64,000 nt of DNA. Source: Deroplatys truncata. Taxonomy: Eukaryota; Arthropoda; Insecta; Mantodea; Mantidae. The position numbers and the translations under genes are program-made. The notes beneath the pieces are model-generated. The model ran no database searches. It had not been told where the DNA came from and was given only the letters and a program-made list of their open reading frames with translations. Where the stretch lies: contig CM060989.1 of NCBI GenBank assembly GCA_030765065.1, forward strand, positions 36,757,501 through 36,821,500, read 5' to 3'. Position 1 is the stretch's first letter. Each line of letters begins with the position of its first letter. Shown piece by piece: positions 37,276 through 46,944 of the stretch.

Positions 37276-37316
37276 GTTTAGTTTTTTTATGAGGAGTGAG
37301 AAAACAATATAAAAAA

Positions 37317-38161
37317 TCTGATGTGTTACACTCACATGACTTTCTCTACTCTTGTACAATCTATTTTTACAAACGCCTATTCTCCATATGCTTTATGTTA
37401 ATCGAGATATCAAGATGTCAATCTTATTGCTAATTTTCTTGTAGATGCAAGTGGAATATGGTAGCTTTTAAGCGATGGTCAAATATTTTAACGCTGGTTG
37501 CTATGCGGCGCATTCCATTCTCTTTGCAAGTCCAGGACATAAAAAAATGAATAACGAATTTGAGAAAAAGTATAAGTATTGGAAAATTTAAGGGAATAAC
37601 AAGCAATATCTCGAAAACGGTTCACTCAACAAAAGAAATGTATATGACATAAGTTGTGTATTTTAACGCGATCTACATTTTTTGTGTAGTAAAATTTTGT
37701 CTATCTCTTATGGTTTACCAGTTATGCAAAAGTCATTAACAATGAAGAATACTTTTGGGGACATTCCCAGAAAATTTGAGATATACATTTCATTTCTCAT
37801 GACATTATCTTAAACATATGATATTTTAATCAAAATCGTTAGAGCCATTTTTGAGAAAATTAAAATTTTCGAAAAATGTTCCATGTAAAGGGTAGTCTGG
37901 GGTGGGGGGATTTTCTTGAAAACCTTCGTGTCACATCTCTGGAAGATACTGAACCTAAATACCAAGTTTGGTGTTTATCCGACTGTTCGTTTTTGAGTTA
38001 TGCTGTTCACAGACACACACACACACACGGACATGTTTCCAAAAATGCTTTTTTTGGATTCAGGAGGTCTCAAAACATATTTCCGGTGAAATCTCGGTAT
38101 CGAATTTTTGGGTGGAATGCAATACTTCCCCTACTTACTATACGTAGTAGAGAAAGTAAAA
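37317..38161 (+). repeat. 0.9-kb dispersed repeat, well-preserved copy
   Basis: Starts 'tctgatgtgttacactcaca' and ends 'tagtagagaaagtaaaa'. The short motif 'actttctctact' near the start is inverted at the end, and a small palindrome 'actatacgtagtag' lies near the 3' end. It contains a (CA)n tract at about 38015-38030 and an ATG-initiated open frame of 105 codons (37876-38193) also open in the copies at 46663 and 51561. No known transposon class fits with certainty. Confidence 0.85.
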
Positions 38162-38343
38162 AGGTAGGTTCCCATTTAAAAAAATTAAATTGACCCTAAA
38201 ATGACCATCACAATGTCCTCCAAATAAAACACAACTGATGGCATTTACTTTCCCCATTACATCACGCAACTTTTGTACAAGACATTTTTCTACAATGCTT
38301 AGTTTTGGAGATACTGTAGTCTCAACTTAAATGGTCCACCCTA
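38162..38343 (-). mobile_element. Half copy of the fold-back MITE
   Basis: Reverse-complement match to the left arm of the element at 35514: from 'ggttcccatttaaaa' to 'atggtccacccta' followed by TA. It may be the displaced right half of that element, but the inner right arm is already present at 35790, so a second copy is as likely. Confidence 0.75.
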
Positions 38344-38553
38344 TATACATATGCAATTGTATCAAGGGTTACAATAAAATATTCTATTCTAATCTAACAA
38401 ATCTGTTTTAATATTTGTCTTTCACATTTACTATTTCTATATTATTGAGAAATGCTAAGTTTCACTTTGGTGGATTATTGGAATAGCAGCTTACACAAAA
38501 TTTCAAGTTATATGTTTTAGCATAAGTTTTATTATTTTTAAAGCAAAATTTAC

Positions 38554-38785
38554 CCTTTTGATGAGATCTTGAGCATCTGTTGATACATGGCTTGGGAAAT
38601 GCAGATCCTTTCCCTCTATGTGAAAATTTGTAGGATTTGGATTCACTGTTGGAAATGGTAGCTGCCCTACCAACAATTCATAACATAGCACACCAAGGCA
38701 CCAGCGATCAGAACATTCATCATAAGTTTTCCTCTCCACCACTTCAGGAGGCATATAATCAAGAGTGCCACACATTGTTTTACGC
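38554..38785 (-). CDS. Aurora-type kinase, exon with activation segment (internal exon)
   Basis: The 232-nt exon starts after acceptor 'tctctctttcag' and ends before GTAAAT. Its first G completes the Arg codon begun in the upstream exon, and it then encodes 77 residues. It carries the activation-loop block 'RKTMCGTLDYMPPEVVE' with the phosphorylatable Thr of the T-loop, the APE-type 'PPE', 'SDRWCLGVLCYELLVGQ' (DxW...G, F helix) and 'DAQDLIKR'. RKTMCGTLDY is closest to the Aurora B/C pattern I know. Aurora kinases phosphorylate mitotic substrates such as histone H3 at centromeres and spindle. The next exon, with the rest of the C-lobe, was not found. Confidence 0.93.
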
Positions 38786-39003
38786 CTGAAAGAGAGAAAA
38801 GTAAGTTTAATTACTTAAATGTATTTGCCAATGTTTCTGCATTAGTGAACTAAGGTTGTTTTAACATGAGATGTTTGTCCTTGAGCACCACCAGACCGTC
38901 AACCAATGACAGTCTTGCAGTGTTGTCATATTGTGTTCCCACTAGTAGAAAGTGCCATACTTCAAGTGAATCCATCTCTAATAAATACTACTTATGCTAT
39001 ACC

Positions 39004-39570
39004 CCCCGCTGTTGAAACGTCGCCCTCCGAGATGTAGTGGTTACCATGCTAGCCTCCAGTTCCCGAGGTTGCAGGTTCAAACCCAGCGGAGGGCGATGGA
39101 TTATGGATTTTTTCGGACGTAAAAATCCTTAGCATGGCTTCCTTCAGAAGCGAAGTAAAGCCGGTGGTCCCGGGTCGTACATTTATGGCACATAAAAGAA
39201 CCTCAAGCCTGATAAAGAGGCCTCAGTAAAATTATTGGTCTTTCACGCCCAATATAGAATGGGACACTAAGAACCACAGTAGTTAAAGAGCATCTGTAAA
39301 TAAAACTCCATTTTTCGCCATTGAAACATTGCATTTGACAGCCAGCTATTAAGTTGGTACTCTCGCAAAAAAACAGATGAAAAGCTTTAACCATTAGACT
39401 TCCTAAACCAATTAAAGGCACCATATCGGGTGGTCTATGACAAAGTGGAAGCAGAACTGGAAGAGGCTCTGTTGCCTGATGTAGCTATTTCCAACCACAT
39501 GTTTCAGTTTGTAAATCTAGCACGTGCGTTGAGTTGTTCTTTGAAAGCTAATATTGTTGATTGTTTTTAA
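39004..39570 (+). mobile_element. Truncated TIR transposon, interrupted by a SINE
   Basis: The outer bases ('ccccccgctgttgaaacgt') and the sequence after the SINE ('cattgcatttgacagccagc' to about 39565) match the left end of the element at 44003-45044 for about 250 bp. The remainder, including the transposase start and the right terminal repeat, is absent. It lies in the 2.5-kb kinase intron. Confidence 0.8.
39021..39316 (+). mobile_element. tRNA-derived SINE, full copy in a transposon terminal repeat
   Basis: About 296 bp. The head 'gccctccgagatgtagtggt' and the later 'cggagggc' pair perfectly for 8 bp as a tRNA acceptor stem. The A box and the B box 'ggttcaaaccc' are present. The insertion has imperfect target duplications 'gctgttgaaacgt' (39008-39020) and 'gccattgaaacat' (39317-39329) and splits the terminal repeat of an older DNA transposon. 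It ends 'aataaaactcc'. Confidence 0.92.
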
Positions 39571-39594
39571 TATAGAGTCAAATGAAAAATTCAA

Positions 39595-39666
39595 TGCCAC
39601 AGCCGGGATTTGAACACAGTTCTCCCGCTCTCCATGCAGTTGCTCTAACCATTGAGCTACTGTGGG
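39595..39666 (-). tRNA. tRNA-like pseudogene or SINE head
   Basis: A 72-nt minus-strand sequence shaped like a tRNA. Acceptor halves 'ccacag' and 'ctgtgg' pair for 6 bp (the first pair is C-C), the D arm is 'gctcaatggttagagc', a 7-nt loop has GGA in the anticodon place, and the B box is 'tgttcaaatccc'. The anticodon and T stems pair poorly. The short variable loop does not suit a serine tRNA, so I take it for a pseudogene or SINE head. Confidence 0.6.
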
Positions 39667-41240
39667 ACACTGAATTCTCCAACTGACTCAAGTTGTTGCC
39701 CAGATAGACCACTAAGGCATCTCACTCAAGATGATAATCTTAGCGGCGACCTGCTGTCGCAAGTACTTCAGTGCTGGGTAAATGGGTTTTTTAAGGTTTT
39801 ACTCTTTATTTATTATTATTATATAAATTAATTATATAACCCTCTCAAACAGAATAGGCCAGATATTCAGGCCTTTAGAAAAATAAAATAAAATATTTTT
39901 AATTGCGTGGGAATGTAGAATTTGAGATAATGTTTACATACGGAGCAGTGAACAATAACCTGACTTTTCCCAGAATTTTTTTGGTGTCTTGCGCGCCAGC
40001 GACAAAACATCTGAATTTGATATGTGGCCAACATTACTTAAATGGTTTTATAGTGTTGGAATATGCCGTCAAGACGCCGTCAGTAGAAGCAGACTACTTA
40101 ATCAACAAGTTGTGCCACATTGCCAAATACTCCTACTTTTAAACGTGATTATCTAGTTAATGCTGCATTTAATTACAAAAAAGTGTTGAAGGTTTCTGTT
40201 CATTTACATCCATTTTCCCACCTCCCCCAGTCCACAGGACTATTTCACTTCCACCCTGTATTTAATTTGCATGGCTATGAAAATGTAAATTTGACAATTA
40301 CCTAATATATTAACATAAGTGATCATTTTAAATAGGAAATTATTTTGTATCACATAATAACGTATACGACGATGGCAGCCAATGAAAGGTGACTAGAGCA
40401 TGCGGCCATTAAGAGATATGGGACAAAGTTATATGGAACAGACCTTAGTCAAAGAGGAAGGTACTGCAAAGCCAAGCTTGAATTATTATTTTTAGGATAT
40501 ACACATTTGTTAAAAGATGTAACAAGAAAGAGAGAAACCAACCTGATTTAAAAAATACTCAGCAACTTACTGCTAAAGATGAGGTGTAGGCAAAGCAAAC
40601 ACATCTTGAGAGGTACATACAATACCTTATGCTAGACAGTGTGACATAGAAATATGAAGAGAGTTAGGGTAATGAAGTGGCAACACATAGTTCAGTGGTC
40701 AGTAGCTGCAGCGTTTGTGACGTGAGAGCCAGTTCCAAGCAAAGAGCAGCACAGAGCGAGCGGTAGAGGCACAACACCATTAACATGAACCGACACAGTG
40801 GCGGATACAGTAGTGCAGTAGTTAAGCCGGTCATACATGGCCAGTCAGATTTAACCGCAGTAAAATCCTCGATAAACTTTTACCGGTGTCGATGCACCAC
40901 AAATCTTGATCAAGAATGGTGCACGCGCCCATAGATGTATTTTGTTACCAAAAATTACAAGTGCTTGCACTCTCCCTGTGGACAAATTCTGGATCTGCCT
41001 CTAGAAATTGCAATCAGAAGATAAACTAGTACTTGTCCTTTTGGCAAGTTGACTATTTTCTTGAGTTTTATGAATTTTAATGTATGCTTCAGAGTAACAA
41101 AGCTGTTGTCTTGTGTTTTACTGTATTGTATTGACATGTCCAAAATCAGATGTATGATAAACTGGATGAAATAAATATTATTATTATCATTATTATTGTT
41201 GTTGTAACATGTTTACAAAACCAGAATCCTGACAACTTAC
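39667..41240. other. Kinase intron sequence; LINE tail near 41170
   Basis: No gene recognised. At about 41145-41180 'ggatgaaataaatattatt' looks like a LINE 3' tail, as at 27260, but the upstream part is not recognisable as LINE coding sequence. Short open frames at 39903-40142 and 40120-40305 resemble nothing known. Confidence 0.5.
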
Positions 41241-41399
41241 CTACTGGAAGGAGCATGTGCACACCATCCAAAATCAGCAAGTTTTATATCTCCGAGTGAT
41301 GTTAAGAACAAGTTCTCAGGTTTGATGTCTCTGTGCATCACATTGTTAGATTGGTAGTAGTGCAATGCGCATGTTACCTGATAAATAAATCTGGCAGCC
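41241..41399 (-). CDS. Aurora-type kinase, exon with catalytic loop (internal exon)
   Basis: The 159-nt exon lies between acceptor 'cttacatttcag' and donor GTAAGT. It gives 52 full codons plus split codons at both ends, in phase with both neighbouring exons. It contains the catalytic loop '[11 protein letters not shown]' (HRD Asp, Lys and Asn intact) and '[16 protein letters not shown]' with the DFG metal-binding Asp followed by Trp, a hallmark of Aurora kinases (DFGW). Nothing in the exon is disrupted, so the gene is probably functional. It sits alone between transposon-rich introns. Confidence 0.95.
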
Positions 41400-41401
41400 C
41401 T

Positions 41402-42559
41402 GAAATGTAAGTGAAACTAATTAGGTTTTATTTTATTGCCAGTAAACAGAAGTGACACTTCTGATTTCAATTCTATTTGTCACCACTATATACATATTAT
41501 TGAAATTTTCAACTTCTATAGTTTTGATGTTATCATTACGAAAATTTAATTGTGTGTTAATATGCTTAACAGTAGCAAGTTACTAAATTTGAGCACTGTA
41601 GGAATATTTGTTCCAAAGTTATTAAAATTTAATTAATTTTAATTATCACTAATATAAAAAGTCCCATTGTTGGTGTTTTAATTAGATTTACCTGAAAAAT
41701 TGTGAAAACGTTTCTCAGATGGGGTGAATAAAAGCTGTTCGGGGTTTTAATATTCTGTGGATAGTTCACAAAAAATGTATAAACTTTACTTCCTCTGAAT
41801 TTCTATAAAATTGTAATTAAAATTATAAATGAATACATAAAAATAAATCACAAATGTGTTACTCTTAAAAACCCAACACAGCTTTTAATTCCGCACTTTT
41901 TTCTACATTCTCTATAAATTTTAATGTATTTGGGATTTTATACAGAAAAGAATGTTAGAAAATAATGAACTGAGAAAAAAGCAAATGAAAATCACTCACT
42001 TTAAAGCCGCCAAGTGACATAAGTTTCCCACTTAAAAATGGTTTCTAATCAGCTTTTTAGAATATTATCCAATAAAAAGTAGGGGCAACATTACAGAAAA
42101 AAATGAAATTTTGGGAAATAGTGATCAAAGTATTAGTTACTTCTACACTGAAAATTTGCATCTCTGACCTGATAAAATTCTCCAAAACCATAAATTTTTA
42201 ATGGCAATGTTAACACTCTCTGGAGCAGTGTCACCCACATGGGGGAATCATGGCAGAATTGGCATTATTAAGAACATTTTTGCAGGGGAGGAGGAGAATT
42301 CAAAATTTTGGGAAATACAAAAATATTGAAGTAAATTAACACAGGTAATATTAAGACATTTATTACAATTTTTAATCCAGTACTGTAATTGTTAACTCAG
42401 TTTGTATCTTTAAGTTCGTTAATCTAAATGTGCTGTATCCCCTCGCAAAAGTAATGAGTGCAATTCGTACTATATGGTATAATGTGGCATATTAAATGAT
42501 AATTTTTGGAAATGTATAAATGGAACCATAACAGTAAGTTGGTATGTAGTTAATAAAAA
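41402..42559. other. Kinase intron, nothing recognised
   Basis: AT-rich intronic sequence. A phrase 'ggagcagtgtcaccc' at 42220 loosely echoes sequence at 45940, but no repeat boundary is clear. Confidence 0.4.
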
Positions 42560-43080
42560 CAGAACTCATTGTCAGCGACTGGGTGACTAAAGGTCTCTTT
42601 CTCCCGTATGCTCTTCTTCCTCTTCCTGCGGATTCTGAACCTGTTGCCATCTGGTGTTTGGGGCACAAAGTTTTAACACATTGTTCACAGGCAGGATTTC
42701 AAAATTAATGACATTGTTGCTATTTTTGATGATGTGTATTTTTCCCAGATGTTCAATTCTATTGGTGTAGTGAGGGATTTTAATAATTTTATACTTTGGC
42801 CAATGTTATGTTTTCTGTCCAAAAATGGTATGATACAGCGGATTTGTCTATTTGTTTTAGTTTTACGTTCCTTTGGTGTTCCTTAAGTCTGGTTTCCAAG
42901 TTTCTTTTTGTTTTTCCTATGTATTATTTATCACAATCATCACAATTAATCTAGTAAATTCCGGATTTTGATGTGTTTGGGATGGTATTTTTGAGGTGTG
43001 TGTTTAGCAAGTTCTTCAGGCTGAATTTGTTTTGTGGAGCTAGTCTTATGTTAAATTTACTGCATTTAATTTAGTGAAGG
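42560..43080 (-). pseudogene. Penelope-like element, GIY-YIG endonuclease remnant
   Basis: Minus-strand fragment of the C-terminal endonuclease of a Penelope-like retroelement. The text 'NTSKSGIY*INCDDCDK*YI' followed by 'GKTKRNLETRLKEHQ' shows the GIY (about 42956-42964) and YIG (42916-42924) halves, with the Cys-x2-Cys motif between them that is typical of Penelope nucleases, and the Arg of the KTKRNLETR helix. Upstream 'LAPQNKFSLKNLLNTHLKN' fits the linker. Two in-frame stops are present. The reverse transcriptase is missing: a DUF4817-type transposon begins at about 43175. Confidence 0.8.
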
Positions 43081-44002
43081 TGAGTGTGACTCAAATACCA
43101 TCAGGTATGTAGTTGTTCAGAATGTATACCATTACTACACTTAGTATATTGGTCTATTTAGATAGATACAATGGGATGCATTGAAATATAGTGCCATCAA
43201 TTTAAATGGGTCTGACGCTAATGGTATCGTGATGGCAAGGCACACAGGGCCCATCCGCCGACACTCCATTCCCCATGTGGCCGGCAGTAGAATGCAGAAG
43301 GCTAATGTAGTAACATTATTTATTATTACAAACATTGTGTGTCTACATTGCTCATCTGTTTCAAAGAAGATGTTTAAAATGTTCTCTTTGTGCTGTGAGA
43401 CAGGCGTTACAGTGTCCCAACAAGTTTGCACTCTCACACAAGTAACTTCTTGTGAGATGCTGGCTGATTCTTCCTGTTAGATATGCTGCACTTCATCTAC
43501 TGTTTAGGGTTTTGTTTTATATACCCTGTCTTTTAAAGTGCCCCCCAAATAATAATCAGTGTTAGGTTTGGGGACCTAGGGGAACATTTCCCCACACTAA
43601 TTACTCTGTCAAACACATCAGTAATAGCATGCAATGAAGTCCAAGTTGTATGGGATGTAGCCCCATCTTGTTGAAACACTCCATGCGTTTGTTCATCAGT
43701 CAACTAAGTGAAAAACGGTTCCAAAATTATGGCTTGGTATTGTTCTGCATTAACGGTATCGTGAAAGAAAATAGGGCCAATGATTCTCGTTGCATTCACA
43801 ACACACCATACGCCGACCTTAGGATCATGTAGCGCACTTTCCTGTATGAGTCTCGGATTTACTGTTGCCCAGTAGCAATTATTTTGCGTGTTAATGGTCC
43901 ATTGAGATGAAACCACACCTCGTCACTGAATAACACTGCTTGTGGGTTTATGATACCGACACGCATGGACTCAAGAAACCAGGCACAAAACCTTATTCTA
44001 TA

Positions 44003-45044
44003 CCCCCGCCACTATAACGTTGCACTTGACAGCTAGCGTTTAAGTTGGTACACTCGCGAAAAAACAGATGAAAAGCTTCAACCGTTTGACTTCCTAAGCC
44101 AATCACAAGGCAGCATTCCGGATGGTCGATGACAAAGCGGAACCAGATCTAGAATCGGCTCTGTTGCCGGATGTAACTATTCCCAACCATGTGCTTCAGT
44201 TTGTGAATCTCTAGCAGAGCGTCGAGTTGTTCTTTGCAAGCTACATATTGTTCATTGTTATTTGTTATTTAGATTTGTGGTTATTGTTTGATAGTTTTGT
44301 TATTGTTCGTTTATACATTTATTTATTTATATTTATCTATTTTATATATATTTCATTCATATTATTTATTTAAACAAAACTTAAGTGCGACAATGTCGGA
44401 AAAACGACGCCGATCGCCGAGTGATGATTCACGAAGTGAAAATCCTTTGCGCTGAGGTGTGCCACTTAATAGTCAGGCATTGGAACTATTAAGGAGAACC
44501 CGGGAGTTCTTTGAACAGAAAAAGAAGTACGTGAAGCTTCACGGAAATCCCTCTATTCCTGCTGATAAAGCCGTACAACGAACTGCAGCAGCTCTTGGTT
44601 TAAGCACGAGAACTGTTGTTCACAAAGGAGTGAAACTACAAGAGAAAGAGGACAAAGTTCCTGAACCATCTGGAACACAACAGGTATTTCTATCAACTCC
44701 AGGGAAGAAAAAAAAGAAGCCTCGTCCAGTCACAAATATTGATGCTTTCCAATTAGACGCCATACGTAGACACATTTATGCCTATTATCATAGAAAGGAG
44801 TATCCGACCATACCAAAGCTGCTTATATCGCTTATTTTCAATCAACAATAATAATACGAAATAGTTATTATTCAGTGACGTTCACTACTTACGTACACTT
44901 TTTGTATGCGGCTTAGACATGATAGAAATGAGAACAATCAGCTGTTGTTGTTTACTAGCCACTCTGGCAACGTCGCAACCATGATGTAGCCAACCTTACG
45001 CGAAGCCACACGAACTGTCAAGTGCAACGTTATAGCGGCGGGGG
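44003..45044 (+). mobile_element. IS630/Tc1-mariner-like TIR element, internally deleted
   Basis: Bounded by TA and matching terminal repeats 'ccccgccactataacgttgc' at the left and the complement of 'cgttatagcggcggggg' at the right, about 28 bp long. It is 1,042 bp long and nested within a DUF4817-type element. A truncated relative lies at 39004-39570. Confidence 0.92.
44393..44851 (+). pseudogene. Transposase N-terminal fragment of the nested element
   Basis: ATG 44393 opens 'MSEKRRRSPSDDSRSENPLR', then TGA at 44453-44455, after which the same frame stays open for 132 codons. It encodes a helix-turn-helix region ('QRTAAALGLSTRTVVHKGVK') and 'DAFQLDAIRRHIYAYYHRK' with 'YPTIPKLL'. This is a pattern I associate with the N-terminus of one group of insect Tc1/mariner-superfamily transposases. 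The DDE catalytic half is absent. If the TGA were not there, the product would be about 152 residues. Confidence 0.75.
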
Positions 45045-45995
45045 TATAGATGGGGATCCCTGTACTTTAAGGCTTGCACCTCTGTTTTTTGTATGGTTGC
45101 AATTTTAACATTTTTATGGCCTTTTGTGCTGATCTATAGCTGACACCTGCTTGCTGTGCTAACTTACAGAGAGACTTTCGGGGTGATCATTCTAATCGAG
45201 CACCAATATCATCAAGCTTTTCTTCTGTGAGCACGTGGCATCTTCGCTTTTTTTTTTCTGGTCTAATATCGATCCTATAGTACTGAATTTGTGGAATATT
45301 TTATGCACTGTACATCTATTGGGTGGATCAATGTCAAGAAACCTTTTCCTAAATGCTCTACGACAATGAGCAGGTGATGTGTATTTTACGAGATGACTAC
45401 AAATGAATATTTGTCGTTTGGTACTAAATCACACCATGACTCAAGTAAATGCACTGTTACACAACCTATCGGCAACACGACCAATACTCCACGCTTTGGC
45501 CGACCTCACACGTGCTTCACAAGGTGCGAAATAGTTCTACTGCCAGCGCACATGGAAAGGAGTGTTGGTGGGCGGGCGCTGTGTCCCACTGTCACAGTGC
45601 CATGAGGGGCGGGATGGTTTAAACTGATGGCAATGTACCAAATAATAAAATACATCACCTGCCAATTATTTCTGTTTACAGTTTTTGCTATAAATATTGC
45701 CATTTTTTATTGATTTTAACTTTCCAAGTATTTATTTAAGCTTATATTGTGTACCGGTATCACAATGGTTACTATAGTATGTTTAAGACAGGTCCTTTGA
45801 GAAGCTTTCTGCTGGCATTGAAAAGGAACTAAATAGTTTAAATTGAGCTCTCAGAAAAATGGGGGGGGGCAGATTGTTTTTGGGGAGGATGTGCCATAAG
45901 CCTTTGGGGGGTGCACCATAACCTTTGGGGGGAATGGGCACCCCTGCTCCAAAGCCATAAGTTTTTAATGTTTTAATGCAATATTAGTTAAAAAA

Positions 45996-46944
45996 ATCTG
46001 ATGTGTTACACTCACATGACTTTCTCCACTCTTGTACAAACTATTTTTACAAACTCTTATTCTCCATCTATTTCATATTAATCGAGATAAACATTTGCAG
46101 AAACGATCTTTTGACATGCAAAGAGAATTACATTTTACACATAGCGACCAGTTTTAAAAATATTTGACTATCGCTTAAGGCATACTATGTTCCCCTTGTT
46201 TTGTATTTGCAAGGGAATATATAAATACAGTAGCCTTTAAGCATAGACATATTTGTTAATAGCTGGTTGCTAGGTGCAGCACCATTCTCTTTGCCACAGA
46301 TTAATACTCTTTGCATATCCAAGACAAAAAAATGAATAACGAATTCACATTTGAGAAAATAAATATTGTAAAATTTAAGGGAATAACAAGCAATATCTCG
46401 AAAATGGTTCACTCAACAACAAAAATGTATATGACATAAATTGTGTATTTTAATGTGATCTACATTTTTTTGTGTAGTAAAATATGTCTATCTCTTATGG
46501 TTTACCAGTTATGCAAAAGTCGTTCACAATGAAAAATACTTTTGGAGACATTCCCAGAAAATTCAAGATATACATTTCATTTGTCATGAAAATATCTTAA
46601 ACATATGATATTTTAATCAAAATCGTTAGAGCCATTTTTGAGAAAATTAAAATTTTCGAAAAATGTTCCATGTAAAGGGTAATCTGGGGTGGGGGGATTT
46701 TCTTGAAAACCTTCGTGTCGCATCTCTGGAAGATACTGAACCTAAATACCAAATTTGGTGTTTATCTGACTGTTTGTTTCTGAGTTATGCTGTTCACAGA
46801 CACACACACGGACATGTTTCCAAAAATGCTTTTTTTGGATTCAGGGGGTCTCAAAACATGTATTTCCGGTGAAATCTCGGTATCAAATTTTTGGGTGGAA
46901 TACAATACTTCCCCTACTTACTATACGTAGTAGAGGAAGTAAAA
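45996..46944 (+). repeat. 0.9-kb dispersed repeat, well-preserved copy
   Basis: Nearly identical in structure to 37317-38161 but about 100 bp longer in its 5' half. It starts 'tctgatgtgttacactcaca' and ends 'tagtagaggaagtaaaa'. The (CA)n tract is shorter (46799-46809). Confidence 0.88.

Larger units (their letters stand above)
43340..45560 (-). pseudogene. DUF4817-type transposase, split by an insertion
   Basis: Reading leftward, the N-terminal half (45560-45050) contains 'EEKLDDIGARLE' and 'SPRKSLCKLAQQAGVSYRSA' (helix-turn-helix). The C-terminal half (44000-43340) contains 'NNCYWATVNPRLIQESALHD', 'KVGVWCVVNATRIIGPIFFH', 'FQQDGATSHTTWTSL' (second catalytic Asp) and 'CSPRSPNLTLIIIWG'. There the usual SPDLTPxDYYLWG has lost its acidic residues. 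Several stops and frameshifts occur besides the insertion. Confidence 0.85.
43175..45655 (-). mobile_element. DUF4817-type transposon carrying a second transposon inside it
   Basis: Terminal inverted repeats of more than 100 bp, about 43185-43300 and 45530-45635, share text such as 'ttctactgcc' and 'tttaaaytgatggca'. Removing the nested element at 44003-45044 leaves about 1.4 kb, a normal size for the family. The outermost bases could not be fixed to the nucleotide. Confidence 0.85.

Noticed and set aside
30852-38553. The 3' terminal exon of the Aurora-type kinase
   Set aside because: I looked on the minus strand for the usual C-lobe ending with a HPW-like motif and found nothing convincing. 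The exon may lie left of this interval or in another part of the genome assembly.
39595-39666. Functional tRNA gene
   Set aside because: The first acceptor pair is C-C, the anticodon and T stems pair poorly, and a GGA anticodon would call for a serine tRNA with a long variable arm, which is absent.
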